This document shows positions 1 through 11,142 of a stretch of DNA of 64,000 nt, piece after piece. The position numbers and the translations under genes are program-made. Origin of the DNA: Nipponacmea schrenckii (taxonomy: Eukaryota > Mollusca > Gastropoda > Lottiidae); the NCBI GenBank assembly GCA_030562195.1, contig CM060200.1:31721023-31785022 (forward strand), in the 5' to 3' direction. Position 1 is the first letter of the stretch; every line of letters begins with the position of its first letter. The notes beneath the pieces were generated by a model. The model saw nothing but the letters and a program-made list of their open reading frames with translations. It ran no database searches and had not been told where the DNA came from.

Positions 1-680
1 AAAATTACTTCCTAATGAATTAGCAATATCTGGAAGTGTGGTGAGCGTTGAACCATCTACTTCTAGATGGTTCACAGATATTGTATCCGCTTTACCCTTG
101 ATCCTACGAATCCTATCCCAGACTGATTTGGTAGACGTACGACTGTTGATCCTTGACACGTACTCCTGCCATGACGACCTCTTTGCCTGGCGGATAGTCC
201 GCCTGGCTTTGGCCCGTGCAATGCGAAAAGAGGCCACGTTGTCATCGGAAGGAGCACGTTCAAGCAATCGTAAAGCACGATTACGTTCTTTCAGTGCTGT
301 CTTGCAGTCTTCATTAAACCATGGTTTATTAAATCGTTTTGGAGTTGCCGAGGTTTTACGAATCGCCTGACCCGATACATCTTGTAAGATGGTGGTAAAT
401 AGTTCCATCGGGTCTTCTGCTTCATCTAGATCATGTTGAGGAAAAGAAGAAATGCAAAGCGCCTCAAAGAGGGGCCAATTAGCTTTAGAGAGTTTCCATC
501 TTTGTGGCCTGTCTACTGGTGAAGGACCATTATTCCGTAGAATAACAGGATAATGATCACTGTGGCAGAGATCGTCATGGACACTCCAAGAAAAATCTTG
601 GAACAAAGATGGTGAGCTAATTGTCAGATCTAGATGAGAAAAGGTTTTTGTTCTTGAGCAGAAATATGTAGGCGATTCGT
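1..680 (-). pseudogene. non-LTR (LINE) retrotransposon fragment, endonuclease C-terminus and linker
   Basis: Read on the minus strand, one frame is open without a stop from the gap edge at 680 to the window edge at 1, about 226 codons. It begins with a stretch resembling the end of an APE-type endonuclease (ESPTYF, then SHLDLTISSP, then CHSDHYPV). The SDHYPV block is the C-terminal signature of LINE endonucleases. A basic linker follows (KPWFNEDCKTALKERNRALR) of the kind that precedes the reverse transcriptase in Jockey/R1/CR1-like elements. The RT itself would lie beyond the left edge and the N-terminus is lost in the gap. The absence of stops suggests a fairly young copy. Exact clade not determined. 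Confidence 0.75.
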
Positions 681-1180
681 NNNNNNNNNNNNNNNNNNNN
701 NNNNNNNNNNNNNNNNNNNNNNNNNNNNNNNNNNNNNNNNNNNNNNNNNNNNNNNNNNNNNNNNNNNNNNNNNNNNNNNNNNNNNNNNNNNNNNNNNNNN
801 NNNNNNNNNNNNNNNNNNNNNNNNNNNNNNNNNNNNNNNNNNNNNNNNNNNNNNNNNNNNNNNNNNNNNNNNNNNNNNNNNNNNNNNNNNNNNNNNNNNN
901 NNNNNNNNNNNNNNNNNNNNNNNNNNNNNNNNNNNNNNNNNNNNNNNNNNNNNNNNNNNNNNNNNNNNNNNNNNNNNNNNNNNNNNNNNNNNNNNNNNNN
1001 NNNNNNNNNNNNNNNNNNNNNNNNNNNNNNNNNNNNNNNNNNNNNNNNNNNNNNNNNNNNNNNNNNNNNNNNNNNNNNNNNNNNNNNNNNNNNNNNNNNN
1101 NNNNNNNNNNNNNNNNNNNNNNNNNNNNNNNNNNNNNNNNNNNNNNNNNNNNNNNNNNNNNNNNNNNNNNNNNNNNNNNN
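681..1180. other. assembly gap (500 N)
   Basis: Exactly 500 unresolved bases, the usual placeholder for a scaffold join of unknown length. Linkage between the LINE fragment on the left and the Polinton-like block on the right is therefore not proven. Confidence 0.99.
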
Positions 1181-1212
1181 TTCCTTTTGTAAATCCTTAT
1201 TATATATCAAAT

Positions 1213-1775
1213 TTACACTAGTGGTTTTTCATTTGTCATTAATATCAAATCCAGGAAATATAAATGGTATTCAGTAACGAGAAGTGGTATTTCTTTTCTA
1301 TTAACTACACTATTTACTAATACGTTAGTATTATCAAAAGTTATTTCATATTCCAATCCATCGACAAAATCTGTATCAAGTTTGATTTCGATAGGTTTTC
1401 TGTTTTTACTACTATCTACAGAAAACGTCCTAACCATTTCGTTTTTTCCTCCCTTTGTTATTGTGAAAATTTTTACTTTATATAGAATTACATTTGGTAT
1501 ACGTTTTATATCTTCATTTTTAATTACTGATTTTATTTTCAATTTAAAAGGAAATAATATAGTAATAGCCGTTCTAAGATTACCTGCCGAATTCAACTCA
1601 AATTTTGCAATGTTACTTTTCTCAAAAACAGCTTGAAATTTAGATGGTTCAATTAATCTTCCTACATATTTTGCAACAAATCCATACTTTTCTAAAATAC
1701 CATCATTAAAGGGTAAAGTAAAATAAGTTTCTTTAGGTAGAAATTTTTTATTAATTTCTTGAATCATTTTTTCAT
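1213..1775 (-). CDS. unknown AT-rich ORF, N-terminus cut by a repeat insertion
   Basis: A minus-strand ORF of 201 codons runs from 1818 to 1213, but its first ~14 residues are encoded by the head of a pearl-like repeat (ATACGCCCA... around 1780). The genuine protein segment is therefore about 1775-1213, roughly 187 residues, truncated at its N-terminus. It is rich in Lys, Ile and Phe and looks beta-rich (for example the segments KVKIFTITKGG and DGLEYEITFDN), with no motif I recognise. Strand, base composition and position downstream of the fibre-like gene suggest it could be another structural protein of the same Polinton-like element, but that is inference. It ends with a stop just inside the assembly gap. 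Confidence 0.45.
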
Positions 1776-1842
1776 TTTTATACGCCCAAAATGTATTTTG
1801 GTCGTATATTGTGATCACCCCTGTCTGTCTGTCTGTGTGTGT

Positions 1843-1880
<38 letters not shown>
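1774..1880 (+). repeat. pearl/HINE-like repeat head with (TG)n microsatellite
   Basis: The sequence TTTTTATACGCCCAAAATG followed by an inverted TTTTGGTCGTAT, then CACCCCTGTCTGTC, matches the 5' head of the repeat family found many times in the CSE1L introns. In place of the usual GTCC microsatellite it runs into (TG)n at about 1832-1880. Up to about 2040 a diverged core can be followed (the GTACTCACTCTACAGTC stretch). Confidence 0.65.
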
Positions 1881-1881
<1 letters not shown>

Positions 1882-2620
1882 TGTTCACATTTTTCTTGTA
1901 CTCACTCTACAGTCTACAATTCTAAATGGATCTTTTTTATTTTTGTTATATGGGTTAATAACATTACAAAGAGGATCCCTATTGATTTTGGTGCTGATCG
2001 GACAATTTTTGGACGAGATATAGCATAAAACTTCAGGGTAACAGTCTTGTACTTATTTTCCAGTCGACAATATTGACAATTCGACAGACCTCCCCTTTTT
2101 CGACGTCACAACCAATCCGAACGCGTGAATTCAATAAACCCGCGAATTGTAGTCTCTGTGACCCAGACTAATTACTATTACATAGATATCAGAAGGACTG
2201 GATTGTCGAGTCTAAAATTTAATAAATTATGTCGATCTTGTCACTTCTACAGCTTAAATTTCTTTCTTTTTATATTTCACGAAGGTTTGTGTTTGTGTTA
2301 TTATATTATCAAAGTATGCAGTGCATTCGTCAAACAATGTTATTATGACATGTAAAATAGTGAGTTGAGTCAATATGTTGGCGACAGTCTTCTCGACTGA
2401 CTTTCCAAAGAAAATCTCCGATTAAGTAGGTCAAATTCTGAAATGGATGTCCTACGCTACATTATGTTGGAGGGCCATATTCTCATATCGACAAAATATT
2501 TAAATACATACCGGTAGGCCTAATAAAGATTTTATCTTACTAAAATTTATTTGATTCGTCCCGATATCAATAGCTTAAATCAGATATCGCTTGTAAACGT
2601 TGGCTTTTGTAGACCTAAGT
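1881..2620. other. no gene recognised
   Basis: About 740 bp of AT-rich sequence. The first ~150 bp resembles degenerate pearl-like core; beyond that there is no convincing ORF, repeat or motif. Confidence 0.5.
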
Positions 2621-3743
2621 TTTATTGCGTTGAATTTTCGTTCGGATTTTTTTTTTTTTTTGGGAAGCTCGCTAGCCCAAACGGAAATAGACTATTTCTG
2701 TTTTCACCAATGGTTATTATATGGGCTGGAATCAAAAATGAATATCTAACATGAAATTTTCGCTAACCCGAAAGTGGCTAATTGCATAATATGCAAATAA
2801 GATTTCAAGCTAGCTCGGGCCCTAATAGTCGCATCGGTCTGAAATTTACAGGATATAGATAGATAGGCAGCGCAATTAAAACTACATCATCCAAATTTTT
2901 TGATCACTTCCGGTTTGGTCGTGGGGACTTCTGGTTTTTTCGTCTCATGTCGGGCGACCCTGCTTCCCATGTAATTCATGATTCTAAACAAAAACAGTAT
3001 ATTTTAGCTATACTAAATGATTTTAATCCCCTGAGATGAAGAAAAATTAAATTGAATGTTGCGCATGCGCAGTTTTCAAAAATGGCAAATTTTCTTAAAA
3101 ATTTAATAAGTCCGCCAATTATTAACCGATTTTTATGATTTTGGTGTCTATCGAAACCTTGATACTTTATCTAAAAAATGTTGGGAACAGAATTTTGATT
3201 TTCGAATTTGAATTTTTTTTATGCCCGTTCGAATTTTTCGAAAATTTAAAACTCTATATCTCGTGACCTTGACCTTCAATGACCTTGACATTTGAGATGT
3301 AGAATGTCCGTGACCTCAGCTGTCTATAGATGTGCTGATATTGCATGACAAATATTAACTTCCGGTTTTATAGCCCACCGAAATCTGACTATTTTGCAAT
3401 TTTGGACGGTTATGTTACACTTACGGGCTCTAATGTTCGGATCGATCTGAAATTTACAGGATATAGATAGATACGCAACACAATTAAAAATATATCATCA
3501 AAATTTTTTGATCACTTCCGGTTTGGGCGTGGGGACCTCCGGTTTTTTATCTCATTTCAGGCGACCCTACATCCCGTGTAATTCAAGAATGTAAGCAAAA
3601 ATAGTATATATTAGCTATACAAAATAATTTGCATCCCTCGAGAAGAAAAACATTCTAATTGCTAGTTGCGCATGCGCCATTTTTCCGAGAATGGCAAATT
3701 TTCTTTAAAATTTAATTAGTCCGTCATTTATTATCCGATTTGT
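2620..3743 (+). repeat. Helentron-like repeat family B, 5' part with two diverged internal repeats
   Basis: A ~600-bp block is present twice in tandem in diverged form (about 2810-3420 and 3423-3960). Shared marks are CTGAAATTTACAGGATATAG, CACTTCCGGTTTGG, TGCGCATGCGC and TGACCTTGACCTTCAATGACC. The left part (GGGAAGCTCGCTAGCCCAA near 2665) matches 6855-6880 in the shorter family member at 6796-7906. The right end of this copy is about 4931, where the sequence GCTGTTCACAGTTCTAG marks the family 3' end. Confidence 0.6.
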
Positions 3744-5073
3744 ATGATTTTGGTATCTATCAAAACCTTGCTCCCTTATCTAAAGGATGTTTGAAACAGA
3801 ATTTTGATTTTCGAACTTACATTTATTTTATGCCCGTTTGAATTTTTTGAAAATTTGAAATTCTATATCTTGTGACCTTCACCTTCAATGACCTTGAAAT
3901 TTTCCATATAGAATGGCCTTGACCTCATCAATGTGGTATACATCATTGGACTCCAAATTAAATTGTCTCTTAAATGATATGCGACATGGTCGTTTTACCA
4001 TGAAAATTCAAGCATTAATTTTAGATAAATTAACAAAATAAATACCAATTTTGGGTTTTTTATTTCATAAAATCTGTTTCAAATTGATCAGTCAGGGTGT
4101 TAAAGCCTGTTATATAACATGTCAATAAAACTGGTGGTTTAAATTTTCACACCTACTTGTCAAATCACTGAGCTGGGAAACAAATTAATCTGATTATGTA
4201 ATTTCTTACACCCGAATTTTTTTTTTTTTTTTTTGGCAAAATATTTCCATTCAAATTCAAAACATACATCAAGTTAAAGAAGTAGATTCGCTTGTCATTG
4301 ATCAGTTCGAATTTTGTTCGTATCTTAAATAGAAATGATTTTATAAAAAAAATGTCAAATACAGTCATGTGAAATAGCAGACATAGAAGTCTTATAAAAC
4401 ACAGATGAACTATTGACCACATTAGTCACGGTTCAACGCACACAGGTGGCCAAAGAGTAAATTAATCTAATGATATAATCTGATAACCCTAATAAAATTT
4501 ATTTATTTTTTGTAAAATTTTTGCATACAAATTCAAAAAATATCTCTTTATAAAGCTGGGAATTAGCAAATTATCACATAGTTTGAATTTTCTCTCTATG
4601 TTAATTACAACCAAAATTACAAAATAATGTTTAAATTTGAATATAGAGAGTTTAAATTTCATGACAAATTGTCATCTTACTACCTACTTAAATTTTGGTT
4701 TGCAATTTATGTAAATATCCTACCGAAATCTTAGACATGTACAAAAATCTAATAAGGGACTGATAGTAGAAACTTAAAGTAAAAAAATTGCCTATATAGC
4801 GGAAAGTTTACGCTTACAATTGTAGGCTGAAAAGCACCGGAATTGAAAGCTAGCAGGTTAGAAGTTTCAAAATGTTCGAAATCCATGGGATAACGCATAG
4901 TTGCCACGCTCGGAGCTGTTCACAGTTCTAGTTTAGTTTTAACTTCAGAACACTTGACATCTGCCGACGACCAGCTTGAAATTGTGAATGTATCTTTTAT
5001 AATAGAAGCAAACCTTTTGTGAAAGTCGTGCATCAATCAATAATTCCTGCGATAAATTTCCCGGTAAACTAGC
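3744..5073. repeat. tandem duplication, unit 1 (1330 bp)
   Basis: The stretch beginning ATGATTTTGGTATCTATC at 3744 recurs at 5074 and the two 1330-bp units are almost identical. I saw one T-tract length difference and two substitutions. Each unit contains the 3' part of repeat family B (to about 4931) followed by ~140 bp of other sequence. The apparent ORFs inside are non-coding repeats of each other. Confidence 0.9.
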
Positions 5074-6403
5074 ATGATTTTGGTATCTATCAAAACCTTG
5101 CTCCCTTATCTAAAGGATGTTTGAAACAGAATTTTGATTTTCGAACTTACATTTATTTTATGCCCGTTTGAATTTTTTGAAAATTTGAAATTCTATATCT
5201 TGTGACCTTCACCTTCAATGACCTTGAAATTTTCCATATAGAATGGCCTTGACCTCATCAATGTGGTATACATCATTGGACTCCAAATTAAATTGTCTCT
5301 TAAATGATATGCGACATGGTCGTTTTACCATGAAAATTCAAGCATTAATTTTAGATAAATTAACAAAATAAATACCAATTTTGGGTTTTTTATTTCATAA
5401 AATCTGTTTCAAATTGATCAGTCAGGGTGTTAAAGCCTGTTATATAACATGTCAATAAAACTGGTGGTTTAAATTTTCACACCTACTTGTCAAATCACTG
5501 AGCTGGGAAACAAATTAATCTGATTATGTAATTTCTTACACCCGAATTTTTTTTTTTTTTTTTGGCAAAATATTTCCATTCAAATTCAAAACATACATCA
5601 AGTTAAAGAAGTAGATTTGCTTGTCATTGATCAGTTCGAATTTTGTTCGTATCTTAAATAGAAATGATTTTATAAAAAAAATGTCAAATACAGTCATGTG
5701 AAATAGCAGACATAGAAGTCTTATAAAACACAGATGAACTATTGACCACATTAGTCACGGTTCAACGCACACAGGTGGCCAAAGAGTAAATTAATCTAAT
5801 GATATAATCTGATAACCCTAATAAAATTTATTTATTTTTTGTAAAATTTTTGCATACAAATTCAAAAAATATCTCTTTATAAAGCTGGGAATTAGCAAAT
5901 TATCACATAGTTTGAATTTTCTCTCTATGTTAATTACAACCAAAATTACAAAATAATGTTTAAATTTGAATATAGAGAGTTTAAATTTCATGACAAATTG
6001 TCATCTTACTACCTACTTAAATTTTGGTTTGCAATTTATGTAAATATCCTACCGAAATCTTAGACATGTACAAAAATCTAATAAGGGACTGATAGTAGAA
6101 ACTTATAGTAAAAAAATTGCCTATATAGCGGAAAGTTTACGCTTACAATTGTAGGCTGAAAAGCACCGGAATTGAAAGCTAGCAGGTTAGAAGTTTCAAA
6201 ATGTTCGAAATCCATGGGATAACGCATAGTTGCCACGCTCGGAGCTGTTCACAGTTCTAGTTTAGTTTTAACTTCAGAACACTTGACATCTGCCGACGAC
6301 CAGCTTGAAATTGTGAATGTATCTTTTATAATAGAAGCAAACCTTTTGTGAAAGTCGTGCATCAATCAATAATTCCTGCGATAAATTTCCCGGTAAACTA
6401 GCA
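5074..6403. repeat. tandem duplication, unit 2 (1330 bp)
   Basis: Second copy of the unit at 3744-5073. At the right end the sequence leaves the repeat at GTAAACTAGCATGA. No gene. The ~140 bp after the family-B 3' end (6262-6403), read on the minus strand, has short open stretches that could be eroded coding sequence of the fibre-like gene further right; this is weak. Confidence 0.9.
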
Positions 6404-6404
6404 T

Positions 6405-6795
6405 GACTTACTGCTAATCGCCATCATGTTATTTCTGTAACGTTTGTTAGATATGGTGTCATTAAAATATTTGGCATGTGGGTTATTGGGGACTTAAAGT
6501 TGATCTGATCTGATATTTGTGTTGTAGGATACTTTTAACCGAGATATATCGTTAAACGTAGAAAAATCTTTAACATATGTATCTGTAGTATGGCTGCCAT
6601 TTGGGCGTATTTCAATGCATCGCATTGCTATCTTTTATGTTCCTTGTCTCAAGTTTTCGATCTAATTGAAATATTAATGATTTTATTCTCTCTAACTGTG
6701 CTTTGTCTACTACATTAGCCAATTGCTGTTCGATATAGGTTTTAATTTCTGTTAGTTCATTGTTATCATTTAGTTTAGTTTCTAGATCAGATAAT
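6405..6795 (-). pseudogene. remnant of fibre-like coiled-coil gene, C-terminal side
   Basis: Minus-strand translation of 6795-6640 gives the same coiled-coil repeat as the gene at 7907-9029 (for example ELTEIKTYIEQQLANVVDK), so this is its continuation beyond an inserted repeat. From about 6640 to 6480 another frame reads IRPNGSHTTDTYVKDFSTF, perhaps the start of a distal head domain. A frameshift near 6630 and stops from about 6490 on show decay. Confidence 0.55.
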
Positions 6796-7906
6796 TCTTG
6801 TTGAGTGGCAAATTAGAAATTTGCCATTCTTTGTTTTCATTAGACTTTAATTTTTTTTCGGGAAGCTCCATAGCCCAACTCGAAAATGATATAGAAATTT
6901 GGTTTGAAAAATACGATAAGATACGTACTGGAATAGAAAATGAATATATAAAACTAAAATTTTTACGCATCAGTAGTTAGTAATTGCATAATAATAATAT
7001 GCATAATTGCATAACTTTGTTGCTAATTATCCGATCGCTTTGAAAATTATAGAATATAGAGAAGTCGCCTATAGAAATTAAACCGCATCATAAAAAAATT
7101 TCTACCACTTCCGGTTCTTGCGTGAGAACTTCCGGTTTCTTAGAACCGCGTTGGGTCACCCAGCTTCCGGTGTATGTAAGAAATCAGTACAAAAGCTATA
7201 CATATATACTATCAGGCATAATTAGAACCCTTTTGAAATAAAAAATCCAAACCGGAAGTGATACTTTATGTGTCATCACAGAACGGTATCATTCAGCAAA
7301 ATTTTAATAAGTCCGCTAATTTTTATCCGATTTGTCTGATTTTGGTGTTTTTCGAAATCTTGTTACTTTATCTAAAACTTGTTGGGAACAGAATTTTGAT
7401 TTTCAAATTTAAATTTTTTTAATGCCCGATTGAATTTTTTTGAAAATTCAAAAGGCCAAATCAAATGACCTTGACCTTCAATGACCCTGAATTTTTTCAA
7501 GTAGAATGTTCTTGACCTAAGCTATCCACACATATGCCTATTATGATCGACAACAATTATATCAAATGACCTTGACCTTCAATGACTATATTTTTACAAG
7601 TAGAATGTTCTTGACCTTTGCTATCCACACATAGGTCTATAATGGTCGACAACAATTTTTTTGTACCCGTTTTATTTTTATTTTTTTAAATTCAAAAGGC
7701 TATATCAAGTGACCTTGAACTTCAATTACCTTAATAATTTTCAAGTCAAATAATGTACTTGACCTAAGCTGTCCATACATATACTTATAATGGTTGTTAA
7801 AAAGTTTGTTTTGAGGGTTTAAAAATTCAAAAGGCTATATCACGTGACCTTGTATCAAGTGGCCCCATAGGGGTTTTTTGCCACTCTCAGTACTGTTCAC
7901 AGTTCT
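6796..7906 (+). mobile_element. Helentron-like non-autonomous element (repeat family B, ~1.1 kb)
   Basis: This insertion splits the coiled-coil repeat gene: flanks ...TTCTTG and TTTTAATTT rejoin to the consensus seen in intact repeats of that gene. The 5' end carries GAGTGGCAAATT inside a hairpin (GGCAAATTAGAAATTTGCC). Near the 3' end the complement TTTGCCACTC lies inside the element, followed by a small hairpin (ACTGTTCACAGT) and terminal CTAG. An asymmetric inverted repeat plus a 3' hairpin and insertion in a T-rich site fits Helitron2/Helentron derivatives. It encodes nothing. It contains several TGACCTTGA motifs and CACTTCCGG boxes. Confidence 0.6.
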
Positions 7907-9029
7907 AGTTTTAATTTGTCTTCGCTTATACCTGGTTTGATATTAGCTATTAATTGTTTTACATTTGATTTTTGTTTGGTAATTTTATCATCTAATTGGG
8001 TTATTAATAAATTTAAATTTTGTAACTGAGTATTATCGGCTACACTAACTAATTGTTGTTGAATATAGGTTTTAATTTCTGTTAGCTCGTTGTTATTATT
8101 TGTTTCTAATTTAGACAATTTTTGTTTCAGTCTCTCTTCGCTAATACCTGGTTTAATATTATCTATTAGTTGTTTCAAATCTATTTGTTTTCTTTTGTAA
8201 TTCTATCATCTAATTTGGATATTAATGATCTTAATCTCTCTAACCGAGTTTCATCAACCACATTAACTAATTGTTGTTGAACATAAGTTTTAATTTCTGT
8301 TAGTTTACTGTCATCATTAAGTTTCGTCTCTAGATTATTTAATTCTTGTTTTAATTTTTCTTCGCTTATACCTGGTTTAATGTTACTTGTCAGTTGTTTA
8401 ATATCTAATTTTTGCTTTGTAATTTTATCGTCTAGTTGAGATATTAATAAATTTAAATTTTGTAACTGAGATTTATCAACCACATTAACTAATTGTTGTT
8501 GAATATAGGTTTTAATTTCTGTTAGTTCATTATCATCATTGAGTTTCGTTTCAAGATTAGCTAATTCTTGTTTCAATCTTTCCTCATTTATACCTGATTT
8601 AATGTTACCTATCAGTTGTTTAATATCTGATTTTTGTTTTGTAATTTTTTCGTCTAGTTGTGATATTAATAAATTTATTCTATCCAACTGAGTTTTATCG
8701 ACTATATTAGCTAATTGTTGTTGATAACTTTCTAGTTTTTTATGATGTGAATCTAAAAGTTTTTGATGATTTTCTAATTGGTTTTTACTATCTTTATCTA
8801 ATACAGTTATTTTTTGATGTAAACTTTTAGTTGTTTGACTTAAATAAGCTTTATTTATTGCATCTTTTTTCTGTTGAGGAAATCTTAAATTAATTATTTT
8901 GAAATTATTCATATCTATATCACCTTGAAGTGTGTCTCCAGTTTGATCTACAAAATATGGTTTGAATTTATTAAGCGTTAATGTAGGAGCTTCATTCTTT
9001 AAGTTTCCTAGACCAAATTTATTTGCCAT
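7907..9029 (-). pseudogene. fibre-like structural protein with coiled-coil repeats (Polinton/adintovirus-like)
   Basis: The start codon is most likely the ATG at 9027-9029, giving MANKFGLGNLK, four bases after the stop of the protease gene. An upstream TTG would overlap it. Residues ~30-65 (GDTLQGDIDMNNFKIINL, then a DAINKAYL tail) match the N-terminal attachment motif common in phage tail fibres and virion fibre proteins. The rest is heptad-rich coiled coil in repeats of about 72 residues (ELTEIKTYIQQQLVNVVDK ... LISQLDDKITKQKSDIKQL ... KPGISEEKLKQEL). A frameshift at ~8180 separates the last repeat, and an inserted element at 7906/6796 interrupts the gene again. A trimeric virion fibre is the best inference; the fold is not proven. 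Confidence 0.6.
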
Positions 9030-9033
9030 TTTT

Positions 9034-9447
9034 TTAATCAAGATTTAATACTATTTGTTCAAATGGTTTACCTAAACTTAATTGATATAAAACCCAAAGA
9101 GAAAGTTGACCACAAAATTTATCTCCTGGTTTTTGAATTTGAAAAGTAGAACATTTTATTGGACCATACTTCAAATCAATAATTTCTTTAGTTGGATCCA
9201 ATCCATATGAATCAAAAAAATACATTGAATCCCCTTTGAATAAAGCAGAATGATGAACGCCTTTTTGATCTGAAGTATGAATATTAGTTATAGCATAAAA
9301 CTTTGTTTTATTTTTAAGAGATGATATTTCATCGCGCATACAATAGTAAAAAGGTTTTATGTTTAATTCTTCTGCTCATCTGATTAATTGAATATTTGTG
9401 GTAGTATCAGTTCCGTATTTTTGTAAGAATTCTTCGAAAGTAATCAT
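9034..9447 (-). pseudogene. adenain-type cysteine protease of a Polinton/adintovirus-like element
   Basis: Reading from ATG 9447 (MITFEEFLQKYGTD) the frame meets one in-frame TGA near 9377-9379, then continues through MRDEISSLKNKTKF to the stop at 9034. The catalytic layout of adenovirus-type proteases is visible: His in KGVHHSALF, an acidic residue in YFFDSYGLD, and Cys in GDKFCGQLSLWVLYQLS, with Gln of the oxyanion region close by. Such maturation proteases are core Polinton genes that process capsid proteins. The copy is inactivated by the nonsense codon unless translation starts at 9339 (101 residues, lacking the N-terminal part). It sits directly upstream of the fibre-like gene, as in a compact viral transcription unit. 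Confidence 0.75.
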
Positions 9448-9450
9448 TAT

Positions 9451-10207
9451 TTAAAAATCAGTTTTTTGAAGTTCGTTTTGATAAAATCTACCCAAGATTT
9501 CTTCACCATGTAAATCTACTAAAATTAAAGTTGATGGTGAAGTTTTATTAACTTTATCAATAATAAAGATTTCATTCGTCCAATATCCAACATAACCTTT
9601 TTCAAATGTACTTTTATATTTATAAATACGAACTCTATCACCAACTTTAAATTTGAGTTTAATATTTAAATTCTCTTTTTCAAAATTGTTTTGTGTGTTA
9701 ATTGATTTTATAATATCTGGATTTTTTGAAGCTTCTGTAGGAGTAACTTTTATAGATGAATGAATTTTATTATTATATTCATCGACAACAATGGGTAATA
9801 TTTTAAGCCATTTTTGAGAATTTAATTCTGTGAACTTTTTGAATAATTTGTTTTTTAGAGTTCTGTTAAATCTCTCAATTACTACAGCTTTACCTTCGTT
9901 ATATGTACTGTAAATTTCAAACCCTAAAGATTTCATATTTTTATTATAAAATTCTGTTCCTTGATCTACCCATAACTTTTTGGGTTTTCTATGTTTCATT
10001 ATTGTTTCAAATGCTTTTTTAACAGTTAGACCTGTTTTGTTTTTTTAGAGGAATAACCCAAGCGTATCTTGTATATAAATCTATAACTGTTAAACAATAT
10101 TTATAACCTCTTTCTGGGGGCATATTAATTAAATCAGCTGACGATATATCGTCTTTGTTGAATACTTTCACTTTTAAAAAGTTTTTAGTTTTTCTGAATT
10201 CTTTGTG
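9451..10207 (-). pseudogene. Polinton-type rve integrase, copy 1 (frameshifted)
   Basis: The C-terminal 182 codons (9999-9451) hold the second catalytic Asp in LWVDQGTEFYN, the Glu in VVIERFNRTLKNKL, and a C-terminal SH3/chromo-like region (FKVGDRVRIYKYK). The N-terminal part with the first Asp (DDISSADLINM, then YCLTVIDLYTRYAWVIPL) is in another frame at 10207-10045. The shift falls at the A-rich run near 10040 and is shared by all three copies, so it predates the duplication. The family is the retrovirus-like c-integrase of Polintons/Mavericks. At 10207 it joins the coiled-coil repeat of the tandem array rather than its natural N-terminus, which survives only at 12077-12485. Confidence 0.8.
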
Positions 10208-11142
10208 AACTAATTGTTGTTGAACATAAGTTTTAATTTCTGTTAGTTTACTGTCATCATTAAGTTTCGTTTCTAGATTATTTAATTCTTGTTTTAATTT
10301 TTCTTCGCTTATACCTGGTTTAATGTTACTTGTCAGTTGTTTAATATCTAATTTTTGCTTTGTAATTTTATCGTCTAGTTGAGATATTAATAAATTTTAA
10401 TTTTGTAACTGAGATTTATCAACCACATTAACTAATTGTTGTTGAATATAGGTTTTAATTTCTGTTAGTTCATTATCATCATTGAGTTTCGTTTCAAGAT
10501 TAGCTAATTCTTGTTTCAATCTTTCCTCATTTATACCTGATTTAATGTTACCTATCAGTTGTTTAATATCTGATTTTTGTTTTGTAATTTTTTCGTCTAG
10601 TTGTGATATTAATAAATTTATTCTATCCAACTGAGTTTTATCGAGTAATATCTGGATTTTTTGAAGCTTCTGTAGGAGTAACTTTTATAGATGAATGAAT
10701 TTTATTATTATATTCATCGACAACAATGGGTAATATTTTAAGCCATTTTTGAGAATTTAATTCTGTGAACTTTTTGAATAATTTGTTTTTTAGAGTTCTG
10801 TTAAATCTCTCAATTACTACAGCTTTACCTTCGTTATATGTACTGTAAATTTCAAACCCTAAAGATTTCATATTTTTATTATAAAATTCTGTTCCTTGAT
10901 CTACCCATAACTTTTTGGGTTTTCTATGTTTCATTATTGTTTCAAATGCTTTTTTAACAGTTAGACCTGTTTTGTTTTTTTAGAGGAATAACCCAAGCGT
11001 ATCTTGTATATAAATCTATAACTGTTAAACAATATTTATAACCTCTTTCTGGGGGCATATTAATTAAATCAGCTGACGATATATCGTCTTTGTTGAATAC
11101 TTTCACTTTTAAAAAGTTTTTAGTTTTTCTGAATTCTTTGTG
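10208..11142 (-). repeat. chimeric tandem unit 1 (935 bp): fibre coiled coil + integrase fragment
   Basis: Bases 10208-10644 copy the coiled-coil segment 8268-8700 of the fibre-like gene. Bases 10645-11142 copy integrase 9713-10207, both in the minus-strand sense. The joint is abrupt (TTTTATCGA to GTAATATCTGG). The unit is repeated almost perfectly 935 bp further on. ORFs inside are fragments, not genes. Confidence 0.9.

Noticed and set aside
1759..2028. ORFs rich in Cys-Val repeats
   Set aside because: Translation of the (TG)n microsatellite.
4165..5751. Two similar ORFs on the minus strand (MWSIVHLCFIRLL...)
   Set aside because: They are the two copies of the 1330-bp tandem duplication, hydrophobic AT-rich frames with a poly-T-coded Lys run; no coding evidence.
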